Part shown: positions 53,054-62,644 of the stretch, piece by piece
How the letters are laid out: each line of letters opens with the position of its first letter
Position numbering within the stretch: the first letter of the stretch is position 1
NCBI RefSeq assembly: GCF_018129405.1
Contig: NZ_JAFCLP010000005.1
Coordinates: 124,001-188,000 of the forward strand
Direction: 5' to 3'
Length of the DNA: 64,000 bases
Origin: Bradyrhizobium iriomotense
Lineage (GTDB): Bacteria > Pseudomonadota > Alphaproteobacteria > Rhizobiales > Xanthobacteraceae
The notes under the pieces: model-generated
Told to the model about the DNA's origin: nothing
The model's input: the letters and a program-made list of their open reading frames with translations, nothing else
Database searches by the model: none
Made by a program: the position numbers and the translations under genes

Positions 53054-55819
53054 TCAAGCCGTGGATGCAAGGCCGGCCCAGGCCTCGGGCCGATCGAAGC
53101 GGTCCGGCCGTCCGACGATCCGTGCGTATTGCCGGATCGCGGCCGGCCTTCCGATCAGGAAACCCTGTGCATAGTCGCAGCCTGCGTGGGAGAGCACGTC
53201 GAGCTGAGCCTGCGTCTCCACGCCCTCCGCGGTGACCGGAAGCTCGAGCCCGCGCGCCAGCCCGATGACGCCGCGCAGGATCGCCTTCGATTGTGCGTGA
53301 TCGAGGTTCGAAATGAAGCTGCGGTCGATCTTGATCATGTCGAAGGGGAAGGCCTGGAGATAGGACATCGACGAATAGCCGGTGCCGAAATCGTCGAGCG
53401 CGATGCGCACGCCGAGCGCCTTGAGCCTGCGCAGGATCGAGACCGCGCCGGAGAAGTCGTCGATCAGCACGCCCTCCGTGATCTCGAGCTCGAGCCGGTG
53501 CGGACGCAATCCGCTGGTGATCAGGGTCTCGTGGACGAGGCGCACGATGTCGTCGTTGCGGCACTGCACCGGCGACAGGTTGACGGAAATCTTCAATTCG
53601 TTCGGCCAGGATGCGGCCTCGCGGCAGGCTTCACGCAGGATCCATTCGCCCATCGCGACGATCAGCCCGTTCTCCTCGGCGAGCGGGATGAAGGTGCCGG
53701 GCGGGACGAGGCCGCGACGGGGGTGATGCCAGCGGACCAATGCTTCGAAGCCGACGATCTCGCCGCAGATCCGCACCAGGGGCTGGTAATCGAGCCGCAG
53801 CTCGCCATTGGCCACGGCGGACTGAAGATCGTGCTGCAACTCGCTGCGGTCGCGTAGCTGCGCCCCCATCTCCGGCTCGAAGAAACGGATCGCGTTGCGC
53901 CCTTCCGCCTTGGCGCGGTAGAGCGCGATGTCGGCATTGGCCAATAGCGTGGTCGGGTCGTTTCCGTCGGCCGGCGCGCACGCGATGCCGACGCTCAATC
54001 CGATGCGTACCTGCCGGCCGGCAAGCTCGATATCGCCGACCAGAGCCGTCCGCAGTCGCTCCGCCAGCTGACCGGCCGCCGCGGCCTGCGCTTCGCCGAG
54101 CAGCACCACGATGAATTCATCGCCGCCGACCCGCGCCAGGAAGGTGTCCCCTGCGACCTCTTGCAGGCGCCGCGCCACGTCGCGCAGCAGGGCGTCACCG
54201 ACGAGATGGCCATGCAGGTCGTTGATCTCCTTGAAGCGGTCGAGATCGAGGCACAGGATCGCAAATACCTCGCCGGCTCGGATCGCCTCGTCCACCGTCG
54301 TCGCGAGATATTCGGAGAACGAGGCGCGGTTGTGCAGACCCGTCAGCGCATCGTGATGTGCGATATGCGCGATCCGCTTCTCCGCGCGCTTCTGCTCGGT
54401 GATGTCCTCGACCGTCATCACGAAGCCGCCGCCCGGCACCGGCCGGAACACGACCACGACGGCACGTCCGTCCGACAGCTCCGCGACGATGCTCGCCGGC
54501 TTGTTGGCCGTCACGATGGTCATCAGCCCGCGGATATGGTTCTCGGCGCCGCTTTGGGAATGGAGACCTTGCGAGATCTGATGGTCGAAGATCTGCCGCA
54601 GCGTGGTCCCGGGCCGCGTCAGCTCGCCGGGAAGATGAAACATCTCCGCGTAGCGGTCGTTGCACACGATCAGGCGATGATGCGCATCGTACATGCACAC
54701 GCCCTGCGACTGATTGTTGAGCGTGGCGTCGAGCTGGATGCTCTGCTTGCGGAAATACTGGACGACGACGGCTCCGGTGCCGCCGATGGCGACGACCAGC
54801 ACGATCGTGAGCCCGATCAGGAACAGGGCCTCGGTCCACCAGCCGGCCAGCGCGGCGGACACCGTGGTGCTGCTGGTCAGGAGCACCGGAAGGCCGGCAA
54901 GGTGCGCGGCCGCGATCAGGCGCTCGGAGCCGTCGGCCCCGTCGCGCCACCGGATCACGCCGCCGCCGGGTCGCGTGATCTCGTTCAGCCGGCCCTCGGA
55001 CAAGGACTTGCCGAGCAGGGATTTGCCGATCGCGCTATCGGCATGCGGATGACTCGCCAGCATCGTGCCGTCCTGGCGAAGCAGTGCGATGGATTCATCG
55101 GGGCCGCGGACCAGCGTCCGGTACAGCTCCTCGAAATATTGAGACTTGATGGTGCCGACCACCAGGCCCAGGAATTCCCCGTCGGACCCCATGAATTTCC
55201 GGGCCAGCGGGATCGTCCAGGCGCCGCTGCGCGGATCCTTCTCCAGCCGGCCCAGCTTCGTGTTCAGGGCGGGATCGGCCTTGAGCGCCTGGAAATAATC
55301 CCGATCCGCGACATTGAGGGGTGGGGTCGGCCACGCTATCGACGAGTTGATCACCTTGCCGTCGGCGCCGACCAGCATCACGGCCTCGATGTGCGGGAAG
55401 CCGCCGATCTTGTCCTCCAGCATGAGCTGGATGTCGCGGCTTGCCATGGCACGCGCGTAGACTTCGTCGGACACGACCGCGAGCGTCTGCATGTGCTCGA
55501 TCAGGCTCGCCTCGATCAAATTGGCGGCGTCGAAATCGCGCGCCGCCTGATTGGCCAGCACGGTGGCCGTTGCGAGCAGCTGTTGCTTGCTCTCCTCAAT
55601 GGCGTGATAGCGCAGGTTGGACAGGATGAGCGCGATGGTGCAAACGACGAGCGCGATCAGGAATCCGCCGCACAGCATCAGGATGGCAACCGGACGCGTC
55701 GAGCCGATCCGGCGCATGGGAGGTGGCTGTCCCTCCTGCGCGAACCCCGCCAACAAACCCTTCTGTGCGCGAGCGGCCAGCAACGTTGCTCCCTGCGACG
55801 GTCGGTCTTCGGGGAACAC
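53054..55819 (-). CDS. Membrane sensor with Cache, PAS, GGDEF and EAL domains
   Basis: 921 residues from a GTG at 55819, or about 887 from the ATG at 55717. Two membrane helices (~45-67 and ~331-353) flank a Cache-like sensor (~80-320; ADRDYFQALKADPALNTKLGRLEKDPRSGAWTIPLARKFMG). A PAS-like part (~370-490) precedes GGDEF (VGGDEF intact) and EAL (FEALVRW, DDFGTGYSSM, KIDRSF, EGVET). It should make or break cyclic-di-GMP depending on signal. No inhibitory RxxD site is clear before GGDEF. The EAL catalytic residues look complete. Confidence 0.92.
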   Translation of the reverse strand: MFPEDRPSQGATLLAARAQKGLLAGFAQEGQPPPMRRIGSTRPVAILMLCGGFLIALVVCTIALILSNLRYHAIEESKQQLLATATVLANQAARDFDAANLIEASLIEHMQTLAVVSDEVYARAMASRDIQLMLEDKIGGFPHIEAVMLVGADGKVINSSIAWPTPPLNVADRDYFQALKADPALNTKLGRLEKDPRSGAWTIPLARKFMGSDGEFLGLVVGTIKSQYFEELYRTLVRGPDESIALLRQDGTMLASHPHADSAIGKSLLGKSLSEGRLNEITRPGGGVIRWRDGADGSERLIAAAHLAGLPVLLTSSTTVSAALAGWWTEALFLIGLTIVLVVAIGGTGAVVVQYFRKQSIQLDATLNNQSQGVCMYDAHHRLIVCNDRYAEMFHLPGELTRPGTTLRQIFDHQISQGLHSQSGAENHIRGLMTIVTANKPASIVAELSDGRAVVVVFRPVPGGGFVMTVEDITEQKRAEKRIAHIAHHDALTGLHNRASFSEYLATTVDEAIRAGEVFAILCLDLDRFKEINDLHGHLVGDALLRDVARRLQEVAGDTFLARVGGDEFIVVLLGEAQAAAAGQLAERLRTALVGDIELAGRQVRIGLSVGIACAPADGNDPTTLLANADIALYRAKAEGRNAIRFFEPEMGAQLRDRSELQHDLQSAVANGELRLDYQPLVRICGEIVGFEALVRWHHPRRGLVPPGTFIPLAEENGLIVAMGEWILREACREAASWPNELKISVNLSPVQCRNDDIVRLVHETLITSGLRPHRLELEITEGVLIDDFSGAVSILRRLKALGVRIALDDFGTGYSSMSYLQAFPFDMIKIDRSFISNLDHAQSKAILRGVIGLARGLELPVTAEGVETQAQLDVLSHAGCDYAQGFLIGRPAAIRQYARIVGRPDRFDRPEAWAGLASTA

Positions 55820-56035
55820 GCTAGGCTTCGGGTATTTGGAATGAGGTTAAAGCCGACGCCTCGCCGGTCCCGCAAACTCGAATACGGTTACGTGCGTGTT
55901 ACGTCGCTGAAGATGATGCGAGGGAATGCGGCCACGGTCGCAGCTTTCCCGGTATTTCTACCGGGCCCTGCGCAATTATTGTGCACCCATCCTCGCCAAT
56001 CGTCGTTGGTGACGAGCTTGAACAGCCCGTCACCG

Positions 56036-57448
56036 TCATGCTTCGACCGGAATCTCGATGGCGATCCGAGTGCCCGGACCGGTCTTGCTCTCGAGCCGCA
56101 GGCGCCCGTTGAGCGATGACGCCACCAGATTGAACGCGATGTGCAGGCCGAGGCCGGCGTTGCCCCGCTCGCGCCCCGTCGTGACGAACGGATCGAAGAT
56201 GTGCGCCTGCAATTCGTCGGGGATGCCGACGCCGTCATCGGTGCAGACGAGGCGGACCGATTTCGGTTCGGGCTGGCTGACCGTGATCGCAAACCTGCCG
56301 CCTCTCTTGTCGGGATAGGCGTGCCCGGCCGTATTGAGCGCGAGGTTGCTGATCACCTGCGCGAGTGCGCCGGGGTAGCTGTTGAGCCTGATTCCCGCCG
56401 GGCACTGGACATCGACTGCCAGGGAATGGTGCGACAGCAGCGGCCCGAGCCGGGACATCAACTCCGACAGCCAATCCCGGAGCTCGAACGCGCGCCGATC
56501 CTCGTCGGCCTGGTTGACGGCGACCTGCCTGAAGCTGTGCACCATTTCGGATGCGCGGTGCAGACTGTCGAAGGTCAGCTTGAGCCCTTGCCTGAGCCGG
56601 TCAATTCCCTTCGTGAGATCGGAGCGCCGCACCGACGTTCCACCCAGCGCGTCCGCCATTGCCTGCAGATCGGTCTGCATGGTCGTCGAGGTCGTCAGCG
56701 CCAGGCCGAGCGGAGTGCTGACCTCGTGCGCGACGCCTGCCACCAATTGGCCGAGCGAGGCGAGCTTTTCGGCCTGCACGAGGTGCTCCTGGGTCGCGCG
56801 CAGATCGCGCAGCGATTTCTCCGAACGCTCTTTTTCCCGTTGCAGCGCCTCGGACGTCCGGAATTGCTTTCGTGCCCGGTACTCGCGTGCCGCCACGGCG
56901 TAGAGCGATAGCGCATAAGCGTTGCCGACCAGGGAGTGATTGATGAACCGCAGGCCCATCGGCAGCGTCGGCGCGAACGTCTCGGCGACGATCAGCGCCA
57001 CCCAGGACAGCAGGCAGAAGATCGCCAGTGACCCGATCCGCAATGGCAGCATGGTCGAGACGAACAGGATGATCATCATCATGCCGGGTGCGGCAAAGGT
57101 GAAGCCCGACGGCAGGACCAGGTAGATGCTGGGCAGGATGCAGCCGGGAATGACGCAATAGACGAGGAAGATCGTCTCTGCCCAGGGCTTCATCCATCGC
57201 CGCGACAGCAGCGCGGTCAGCGGCAGCAGAATGAACACGGCCGTGCCGCCACGGATGGCAAGCGTGGTCGGGACCACCTCGGGGTAGAGCACCCAATCCC
57301 ACAGCGTGTAGCCGGCATAGGTGGCAGCGCCGAGCAGCATCGCGATCTGCGTCCACCCGAGGCTGCCGCGGACGTATTGGTCGACAAACCGCCGCTCCTC
57401 GATCCGGTCTTCGAAGCGCAGTCCCAGGCGTATCAATAAGGCAAGCAT
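56036..57448 (-). CDS. Membrane sensor histidine kinase (orphan)
   Basis: 470 residues. Residues ~30-190 hold about six membrane helices (MLALLIRLGLRF..., MASE-type). H-box VAGVAHEVSTPLG with His241; N-box QVISNLALNTAGHAY; G boxes DDGVGIPDE and GNAGLGLHI. An intracellular coiled coil (SEALQREKERSEKSLRDLRATQEHLVQAEKLA) links the two. It phosphorylates a response regulator that is not encoded nearby. The signal is unknown. Confidence 0.92.
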   Translation of the reverse strand: MLALLIRLGLRFEDRIEERRFVDQYVRGSLGWTQIAMLLGAATYAGYTLWDWVLYPEVVPTTLAIRGGTAVFILLPLTALLSRRWMKPWAETIFLVYCVIPGCILPSIYLVLPSGFTFAAPGMMMIILFVSTMLPLRIGSLAIFCLLSWVALIVAETFAPTLPMGLRFINHSLVGNAYALSLYAVAAREYRARKQFRTSEALQREKERSEKSLRDLRATQEHLVQAEKLASLGQLVAGVAHEVSTPLGLALTTSTTMQTDLQAMADALGGTSVRRSDLTKGIDRLRQGLKLTFDSLHRASEMVHSFRQVAVNQADEDRRAFELRDWLSELMSRLGPLLSHHSLAVDVQCPAGIRLNSYPGALAQVISNLALNTAGHAYPDKRGGRFAITVSQPEPKSVRLVCTDDGVGIPDELQAHIFDPFVTTGRERGNAGLGLHIAFNLVASSLNGRLRLESKTGPGTRIAIEIPVEA

Positions 57449-57547
57449 TCCAACATCAATGGCAAAAAGACGTAAGGAATGTCTCTACGACAGGTCCGCG
57501 GCCGCGTCGCGGCTAAAGATGTCACGTTTACCGAGGGCTGGCCCGGC

Positions 57548-58648
57548 TCAGATGCCCAGAGTGAGCTGCGGCTCCGCATCGTCCCCGACCTGGAGGGACG
57601 ACAGCGAAACTCCCAGCAGCCTGACGCGCTTGGGCAGCGGCATCTCGGCTTCAAGCAGACCGCAGGCCAGCCGATCCAGTTCGTCCCGGCCTGCAACCGC
57701 CGCAGCGACCGACCTGCTGCGCGTGATGATCTCGAAGTCGGCAAACTTGATCTTCAGGGTGACGGTGCGGCCGCGGCTGCCGGTCGTCTCGCAATGGCGC
57801 CAGACCTTGTCGACGAGAGGCTTGAGCTCGGCGACCAGCGCGTCGAATGCATCGAGGTCGACCGAGAACGTGGTCTCCGCGCCGATGGACTTGCGGATCC
57901 GGTTGGCCCGGACCGGCCGCTCGTCGACGCCGCGCGAGATCCAGTAATAATAGGCGCCCGACTTGCCGAAATTCGCGTTCATGAACTCCAGCGACTGATT
58001 GCGGATGTCGAGGCCGGTGAACAGGCCGAGCGCATTCATCTTCGCAGCTGTGGCCGGGCCGATGCCATGGAACTTGCCGACGGGCAGCGTCTCGACGAAG
58101 GCCGGTCCCATCTCCGGCGAGATCACGAACTGGCCGTTGGGCTTGCGATGATCGGAGGCAAGCTTGGCCAGAAACTTGTTGTAGGAGATGCCGGCCGAGG
58201 CGTTGAGACCCGTCTCGGCCTTGATCTTCCCGCGGATCATCAAGGCGATGTCCCGCGCCAGCGGGATGCCTTGCAGGTTTTCGGTCACGTCGAGATAGGC
58301 CTCGTCGAGCGATAACGGCTCGATGACAGGCGTGTGCTCGGCAAAGATCTCGCGGATCTGCCTGGAGATCGCCTTGTAGGCCTCGAAGCGCGGCTTGACG
58401 AAGATCAGATCGGGGCATAGCCGCTTCGCCGTCACCGACGGCATCGCCGAGCGGACGCCGAACTTGCGCGCCTCATAGCTTGCGGCCGCGACGACGCCGC
58501 GTTCCGCCGAGCCTCCGACCGCGACCGGCTTGCCGCGCAGCTCCGGATTGTCGCGCTGTTCCACGGACGCATAGAAGGCATCCATGTCGATATGGATGAT
58601 CTTGCGCACGGGCGAGGCGTCGCCCGTCACCGTGTCGGAATCGCTCAT
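57548..58648 (-). CDS. dinB: DNA polymerase IV
   Basis: 366 residues from the ATG at 58648 (a TTG lies five codons upstream). Y-family: KIIHIDMDAFYASVEQRDNPELRGKPVAVGG, then YEARKFGVRSAMPS, SLDEAYLDVT, the helix-hairpin-helix GPATAAKMNALGL, and the little finger with RGRTVTLKIKFADFE. Copies DNA past lesions in the SOS response; no LexA box was sought in detail. Divergent from the microprotein ORF at 58692. Confidence 0.95.
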   Translation of the reverse strand: MSDSDTVTGDASPVRKIIHIDMDAFYASVEQRDNPELRGKPVAVGGSAERGVVAAASYEARKFGVRSAMPSVTAKRLCPDLIFVKPRFEAYKAISRQIREIFAEHTPVIEPLSLDEAYLDVTENLQGIPLARDIALMIRGKIKAETGLNASAGISYNKFLAKLASDHRKPNGQFVISPEMGPAFVETLPVGKFHGIGPATAAKMNALGLFTGLDIRNQSLEFMNANFGKSGAYYYWISRGVDERPVRANRIRKSIGAETTFSVDLDAFDALVAELKPLVDKVWRHCETTGSRGRTVTLKIKFADFEIITRSRSVAAAVAGRDELDRLACGLLEAEMPLPKRVRLLGVSLSSLQVGDDAEPQLTLGI

Positions 58649-58691
58649 GCAAGGATGATACAATCGCGCAAAGCGAAGCGCGAGGTGATGG

Positions 58692-58757
58692 ATGCTTCAG
58701 GTGTCGCTGTTCGTCGTTGCCGGGATCGCGTTCGCCGTGCTCAATGCGGCCATCTGA
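58692..58757 (+). CDS. Microprotein ORF, 21 residues, hydrophobic (copy 1)
   Basis: ATG at 58692 with GAGGTGATGG directly upstream, a good ribosome site. Product starts MLQVSLFVVAGIA and ends LNAAI, a single short membrane helix. A second copy at 62945 differs by one substitution and one inserted codon yet stays open to the same end (GCGGCCATCTGA). Keeping the frame after an indel argues that the peptide is used. Function unknown. Confidence 0.5.
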   Translation: MLQVSLFVVAGIAFAVLNAAI

Positions 58758-58829
58758 CGTTTGAATCGAGGCGTTCAGCCTCGACGGGTTCAAAGATCAA
58801 TCTCAGCCTTGTCAGTGGCAGGCCCAGGG
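58692..58829. repeat. Duplicated ~140 bp element, copy 1
   Basis: About 96% like 62945-63085 by eye. It holds the microprotein ORF and then a structured tail: TTTGAA (58760-58765), CGAGGC / GCCTCG (58767-58772 / 58778-58783) and TTCAAA (58789-58794), a nested hairpin. It ends at GGCCCAGGG. The right edge abuts the stop codon of the Sel1 gene on the other strand. Confidence 0.85.
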
Positions 58830-59960
58830 TTATTGTGCGCCCATCCTCGCCAATTCGTCCTTCGCCCGCGTGCTCCAGCGTGCGGCGCGCCTGAGATACT
58901 CGATCGCCCGGGCCTTGCTCGCCTCAAAGCCTCCGAGCCCCTCTGCCATGTAGCGCGCGAGTGCGAGGACTGCATCGCTATTGCCCTGGTCGGCTGCAAG
59001 TCCGTAGAGGCGCGCCGCCTCACGCGCATCCCGGGGCAGTCCAGCCTTGCCCTCCTCGTAGAACCTCGCGAGGTCGTACTGCGCGGATGCAACGCCCTCG
59101 TTGCTTGCCTGCTGGTAGAGCCGGGCGGCCTGCTTTTCGTCTTTCGGCAGGCCGAAATTGCCCCGCTCATAGAGCATCGCTATCGACTCCCACGCCTCGG
59201 GATCGTCGCCGGCCGCGGCTTGTTGAAAAAGGCGCGAGGATTCGTCCGGATTCTTCGCTAGGCCGTGACTGCCCCGGAAATACAGTCTTGCGAGATCGCG
59301 AGCCGCGGGGGCGCTGCCGTGCGCCGCCGCCTTGTGCAGCAGGCGAGCAAGTTCTGCTTGCGCGACTGGGCTCCCACCCAGATTCAACGGCAGGCTGAGC
59401 GCATAGAGCGCGTCGGCATCGCCGGCGTCGGCGGCCTCCTTGATGATGCGAATTTGCGCCTCGTTGGCGTCAGGATTGAAGGTCGTGTCTCCAAACAGGT
59501 TCTGGCGTTGCGCGTTGGCCTCCTTGGCGTCCGAGGCGATCGCCTTTGCCAGAAGACGCATGGCCTGTCCCGGATCCCGCTGGAAGCCGCCCCAGCCGTA
59601 CCAATAGAAAGCCGCCAGCGCGACTTGCGCCGCGGAATAGCCCTGGTCCGCCGCGGCCTTGAAATTCCGTCCGGCCTGCGTCTTGTGATCGGGCCACTTG
59701 TCGACGAGACTGCTCGCGTCATGCGCCCGGCCGAGATTGAAAAGGAGGCGCGGATTGTTCGGATCGGCAGCCAGTACCTTTTCGCAAGCCGCGATGGCCT
59801 CTGCCGGTTCGATCCCGTACAGGCCAATTCCCGCGCCGGCCCGGTTTGGGTCGGTGGGCGAGCCGGCCAGACGGTCGCATTCGGTCGGTTCACCGGCAGA
59901 TGCAGCCCCAGCCAACAACAATCCAAGCAATCCGGCAACGATCGTTCGACATGACTGCAT
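58830..59960 (-). CDS. Secreted Sel1-repeat (TPR-like) protein
   Basis: 376 residues with a signal peptide (MQSCRTIVAGLLGLLLAGAASA). From residue ~85 come Sel1-type helix pairs, e.g. NFKAAADQGYSAAQVALAAFYWYGWGG, RLLHKAAAHGSAPAARDLARLYFRGSHG, RLYQQASNEGVASAQYDLARFYEEGKAG and RLYGLAADQGNSDAVLALARYMAEG. Such repeats bind other proteins, often in envelope assembly or signalling. It lies divergent to the GT2 cluster and could serve it. Confidence 0.9.
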   Translation of the reverse strand: MQSCRTIVAGLLGLLLAGAASAGEPTECDRLAGSPTDPNRAGAGIGLYGIEPAEAIAACEKVLAADPNNPRLLFNLGRAHDASSLVDKWPDHKTQAGRNFKAAADQGYSAAQVALAAFYWYGWGGFQRDPGQAMRLLAKAIASDAKEANAQRQNLFGDTTFNPDANEAQIRIIKEAADAGDADALYALSLPLNLGGSPVAQAELARLLHKAAAHGSAPAARDLARLYFRGSHGLAKNPDESSRLFQQAAAGDDPEAWESIAMLYERGNFGLPKDEKQAARLYQQASNEGVASAQYDLARFYEEGKAGLPRDAREAARLYGLAADQGNSDAVLALARYMAEGLGGFEASKARAIEYLRRAARWSTRAKDELARMGAQ

Positions 59961-60304
59961 GGAGTCCTCTTTCCTGTCCGGTTCTGCAAACTGTAGCTGG
60001 ATTTCGCAACTGGCGCATGCGCTGCGAGGCTCACCGTGTGCCTTGGCCTGACTTCATATCCCTACGGATTTTCCGCGAATTCTAACCGATCGGGTTCCCG
60101 CGCGCTCGCCGCCTCGCAAAGCCCTTCGCCCGGTTGCTGCAAAGGGATATGCTAAACTCCGAGTTGACGGCCCCGTCTTCGGAATTGACGCAGACGAAGG
60201 AGGGCCGATCCACCAATATTTCCTCGGTCTCGTGCGAGTTGCTGGTGTCTCCTCGTCCAGATGCGCATCTGGCACGGCTCGCTGTCCGGGGAAGGTAGGT
60301 CAGC
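59961..60304. other. Divergent region upstream of the GT2/HlyD cluster
   Basis: 344 bases with an imperfect inverted repeat at about 60169-60206: GGCCC...TCTTCG / CGAAGGA...GGGCC. A GGATATGCTAAACT stretch just left could be a -10-like box. The GT2 ribosome site GGAAGGTAGG lies at the end. It may hold a regulated promoter; no factor can be named. Confidence 0.4.
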
Positions 60305-61570
60305 ATGCCCGAGGCATTGCAGTTGATCGCTGATACGAATTGGATTCAGCTCGCGCTCGCGGTCATCGTCTTCGATATTCCCCGCTATACGTTCTCACTG
60401 CTGTCGCTCTCTCTGCTCGGTCTGACCGGAGCGCTGTCCCAGCGGCAAACGCCGATCAGTGCATCGGTCAGCGTGATCCTGCCCGCTTTCAACGGTGGTC
60501 CCGGCCTGCTTCGTTCGATCGAATCGCTGCGTCGGCAGACCCTGGCGCCGCTCGAGATCATCGTCGTCGATGACGGCTCGACCGATGACACGCGCGCAAT
60601 TGCCGAGCGGGCTCGCGCGGCGGGCCTGGTGGATATGGTCATCTGCCACGGTACGCGCTGCGGCCGAAGTGCCGCGATCAACGCCGCCGCCCGATTCGCC
60701 AGCGGCGAGCTGCTCCTGACGGTGGATGCCGACACGCTGTTCGAGCCTTCGGCCGTCGCCGGGCTCGCATCCGCATTCACGGATCCGCATGTCGCGGGCG
60801 CGAGCTGCAACATCGCGATCAGCAACGAAGCCGGTTCGATCTGGACGCGGCTTCAAAGCATCGAATATCTGATGTCGATCAGCGCCGGCCGGACAATCCT
60901 CGACACCATCGATGCGATCGCCTGCCTATCCGGCGCCTGCTCCATGTACCGTCGCGATGTCTTCATGCGACATGGCGGGCTCGACGTCGGTCCGGGAGAG
61001 GATTTGGAGTTCAGCCTGCGGCTGCGCCGGCTGGGCTATCTCGTTCGCTTCGTGCCCGAAGCGTGGGTCGCAACGGCAGGACCCATCGACGGCCTCGGCC
61101 TGCTGCGCCAGCGCGCGCGGTGGGATCGCGACGCCTTGCGAATCCGCCTCATCATGTATGGCGAATTGCGGTTCTTCCATCGCTTCGAGCGGCTGCCCGA
61201 CACGCTGCAGAGGCTGGACTACATCCTGTTCGACCTGATCCCCACGCTCAGTTTTCCGTTCTATCTCGTCTATCTCGTGGCGTTGCTCGGCTCCGACGCA
61301 TTCTGGCTTCTCGCCGCGATCTACGTCCTGCTGACGTGGATTTCGTTCTTCAACCTCGGCCTCGCCTTCGCCCTGTTCAAGCGCACGCCGCGTATCCTCG
61401 ATCTCGGGGCTGCGCTGGTCTTCCCGATCTATCAGAGCGTCCATCTGAAATGCGCCCGGCTGGTCTCCTACTCCTCCGAGATCATCTTCGCCGCTTCCGG
61501 GAATGATGACTTCGTGCCGCCGCGCGTACGTCGCGCACTGTTTTCCGGGCCGGAAGGAGCACGCCGATGA
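60305..61570 (+). CDS. Processive glycosyltransferase family 2, polysaccharide synthase type
   Basis: 421 residues. An N-terminal helix (~15-45), the catalytic GT2 fold with SVSVILPAFNGG, EIIVVDDGSTDDT, the VDADTLFEP metal/nucleotide Asp motif, SGACSMYRRDVF, GEDLEFSLRLRRLGY and RQRARWDRDAL (the QxxRW class near 268-274), then about three C-terminal membrane helices. It resembles beta-glycan synthases such as cellulose, hyaluronan and mixed-linkage glucan synthases, but is shorter than BcsA or BgsA. The product sugar is unknown. Its stop overlaps the next start (ATGA). Confidence 0.9.
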   Translation: MPEALQLIADTNWIQLALAVIVFDIPRYTFSLLSLSLLGLTGALSQRQTPISASVSVILPAFNGGPGLLRSIESLRRQTLAPLEIIVVDDGSTDDTRAIAERARAAGLVDMVICHGTRCGRSAAINAAARFASGELLLTVDADTLFEPSAVAGLASAFTDPHVAGASCNIAISNEAGSIWTRLQSIEYLMSISAGRTILDTIDAIACLSGACSMYRRDVFMRHGGLDVGPGEDLEFSLRLRRLGYLVRFVPEAWVATAGPIDGLGLLRQRARWDRDALRIRLIMYGELRFFHRFERLPDTLQRLDYILFDLIPTLSFPFYLVYLVALLGSDAFWLLAAIYVLLTWISFFNLGLAFALFKRTPRILDLGAALVFPIYQSVHLKCARLVSYSSEIIFAASGNDDFVPPRVRRALFSGPEGARR

Positions 61571-62613
61571 ACGTCGCCATCAACAGGCTCGACCCGAATG
61601 TTCCGGATCCCGTGGAAAGCCGTCGGAGCGCTGCGGGACGGCTCGTGCGCCTTACCTATGCGACGGGCGTTTTCGGCGTGCTCGCCTTTCTCGTCGTCTA
61701 TTTCGGCGCGCCACTGGTCTATCTGAGCGGACCGGGGACCGTGTCGTCCCCGCCGCACGTCGTTTCACTTCCCTATCTGGTGCAGGTCGCAGAGGTCATG
61801 GTGACGCCGGGCACCACGGTCAAGGCCGGGGACCGGATCGCGCAAATCCGCTCGCCCGAGCGGGACAACATCGTGGCGACTTATATGCGCGCATTGGCCG
61901 ACATCGCGAGCAGGCGATCGGAGCTGCGCATCAGGGCACGCGTTGCGCAGGAAACGCTCGAAGCGGCGAAAGCGTACAGGACGTTGACGGAAGATGCCGT
62001 CGACCAGATCGAAGCGTCGAGCGCTGCGAGCCTCGCGTTTCGCCTCGAGCTGCTGCGTGAGCGCGGCCTCGCGCGCAAGTCCGTCATTTCGCAGGAGGCC
62101 GAGATTGCGGAGTCCATCACCCAGCTGGCGGACCTGAACGATTTCGGCCAGCAGCTGCGCGACCATCTCGACGACGTCGAGCGGAACTTCGCCGGCGGTC
62201 AGGTGCTGGCGCCCGTCGCCGGGATCGTTTCGACCAATCTCGCCAATGTCGGGCAATCGCTCGTGGCGGGCACGGCGATCGCCGAAATCCTCGATCCCAC
62301 CGATATCTTCGTCGATTGGTACATTCCGAATGCGCGCCTGGTCGAGCCCAGGATCGGCAATCAGGTCCTCGTGGTGTTCGGCAACCGCCGCATCGCGGGA
62401 ACGATCGCGGAGATCCTCCCGGTCTCGGTCGTGTACGCCGCAGGCCGGCAACCGCTGACGCGCGACCGCACGGCTGCCCAGATCGCGCGCATCCGCTTCG
62501 TGGCGGACGCCGTTCCGCCCCCGCTGAATTCAACGGTTTACGTTCACATGTACTACACGAGCCTGACCTCCCGATTTGCCGCAGCTTTGGTCCGCCTGCT
62601 GGGCCTGCAATAG
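61567..62613 (+). CDS. HlyD/membrane-fusion-like protein coupled to the glycosyltransferase
   Basis: 348 residues, ATG overlapping the GT2 stop by four bases. A single membrane helix (~35-55), then a barrel-sandwich start SLPYLVQVAEVMVTPGTTVKAGDRIAQIRSPE, a long alpha-helical hairpin (~95-190), and the closing half GGQVLAPVAGIVSTNLANVGQSLVAGTAIAEILDPTDIFVDWYIP. This is the shape of HlyD or Alg44-type adaptors that help polymers cross the periplasm. With the GT2 gene it makes a compact synthesis/export pair comparable to BgsA/BgsB, by context only. Confidence 0.88.
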   Translation: MNVAINRLDPNVPDPVESRRSAAGRLVRLTYATGVFGVLAFLVVYFGAPLVYLSGPGTVSSPPHVVSLPYLVQVAEVMVTPGTTVKAGDRIAQIRSPERDNIVATYMRALADIASRRSELRIRARVAQETLEAAKAYRTLTEDAVDQIEASSAASLAFRLELLRERGLARKSVISQEAEIAESITQLADLNDFGQQLRDHLDDVERNFAGGQVLAPVAGIVSTNLANVGQSLVAGTAIAEILDPTDIFVDWYIPNARLVEPRIGNQVLVVFGNRRIAGTIAEILPVSVVYAAGRQPLTRDRTAAQIARIRFVADAVPPPLNSTVYVHMYYTSLTSRFAAALVRLLGLQ

Positions 62614-62644
62614 GCTGGGGATGTCCTGTCGAAAGGAAACGAAG

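Noticed and set aside
55960-58860. Shared TTATTGTGC-CCCATCCTCGCC block near 55976 and 58830
   Set aside because: Only about 25 bases match and one copy is coding sequence of the Sel1 gene end, so it may be a small duplication but is too short to interpret.
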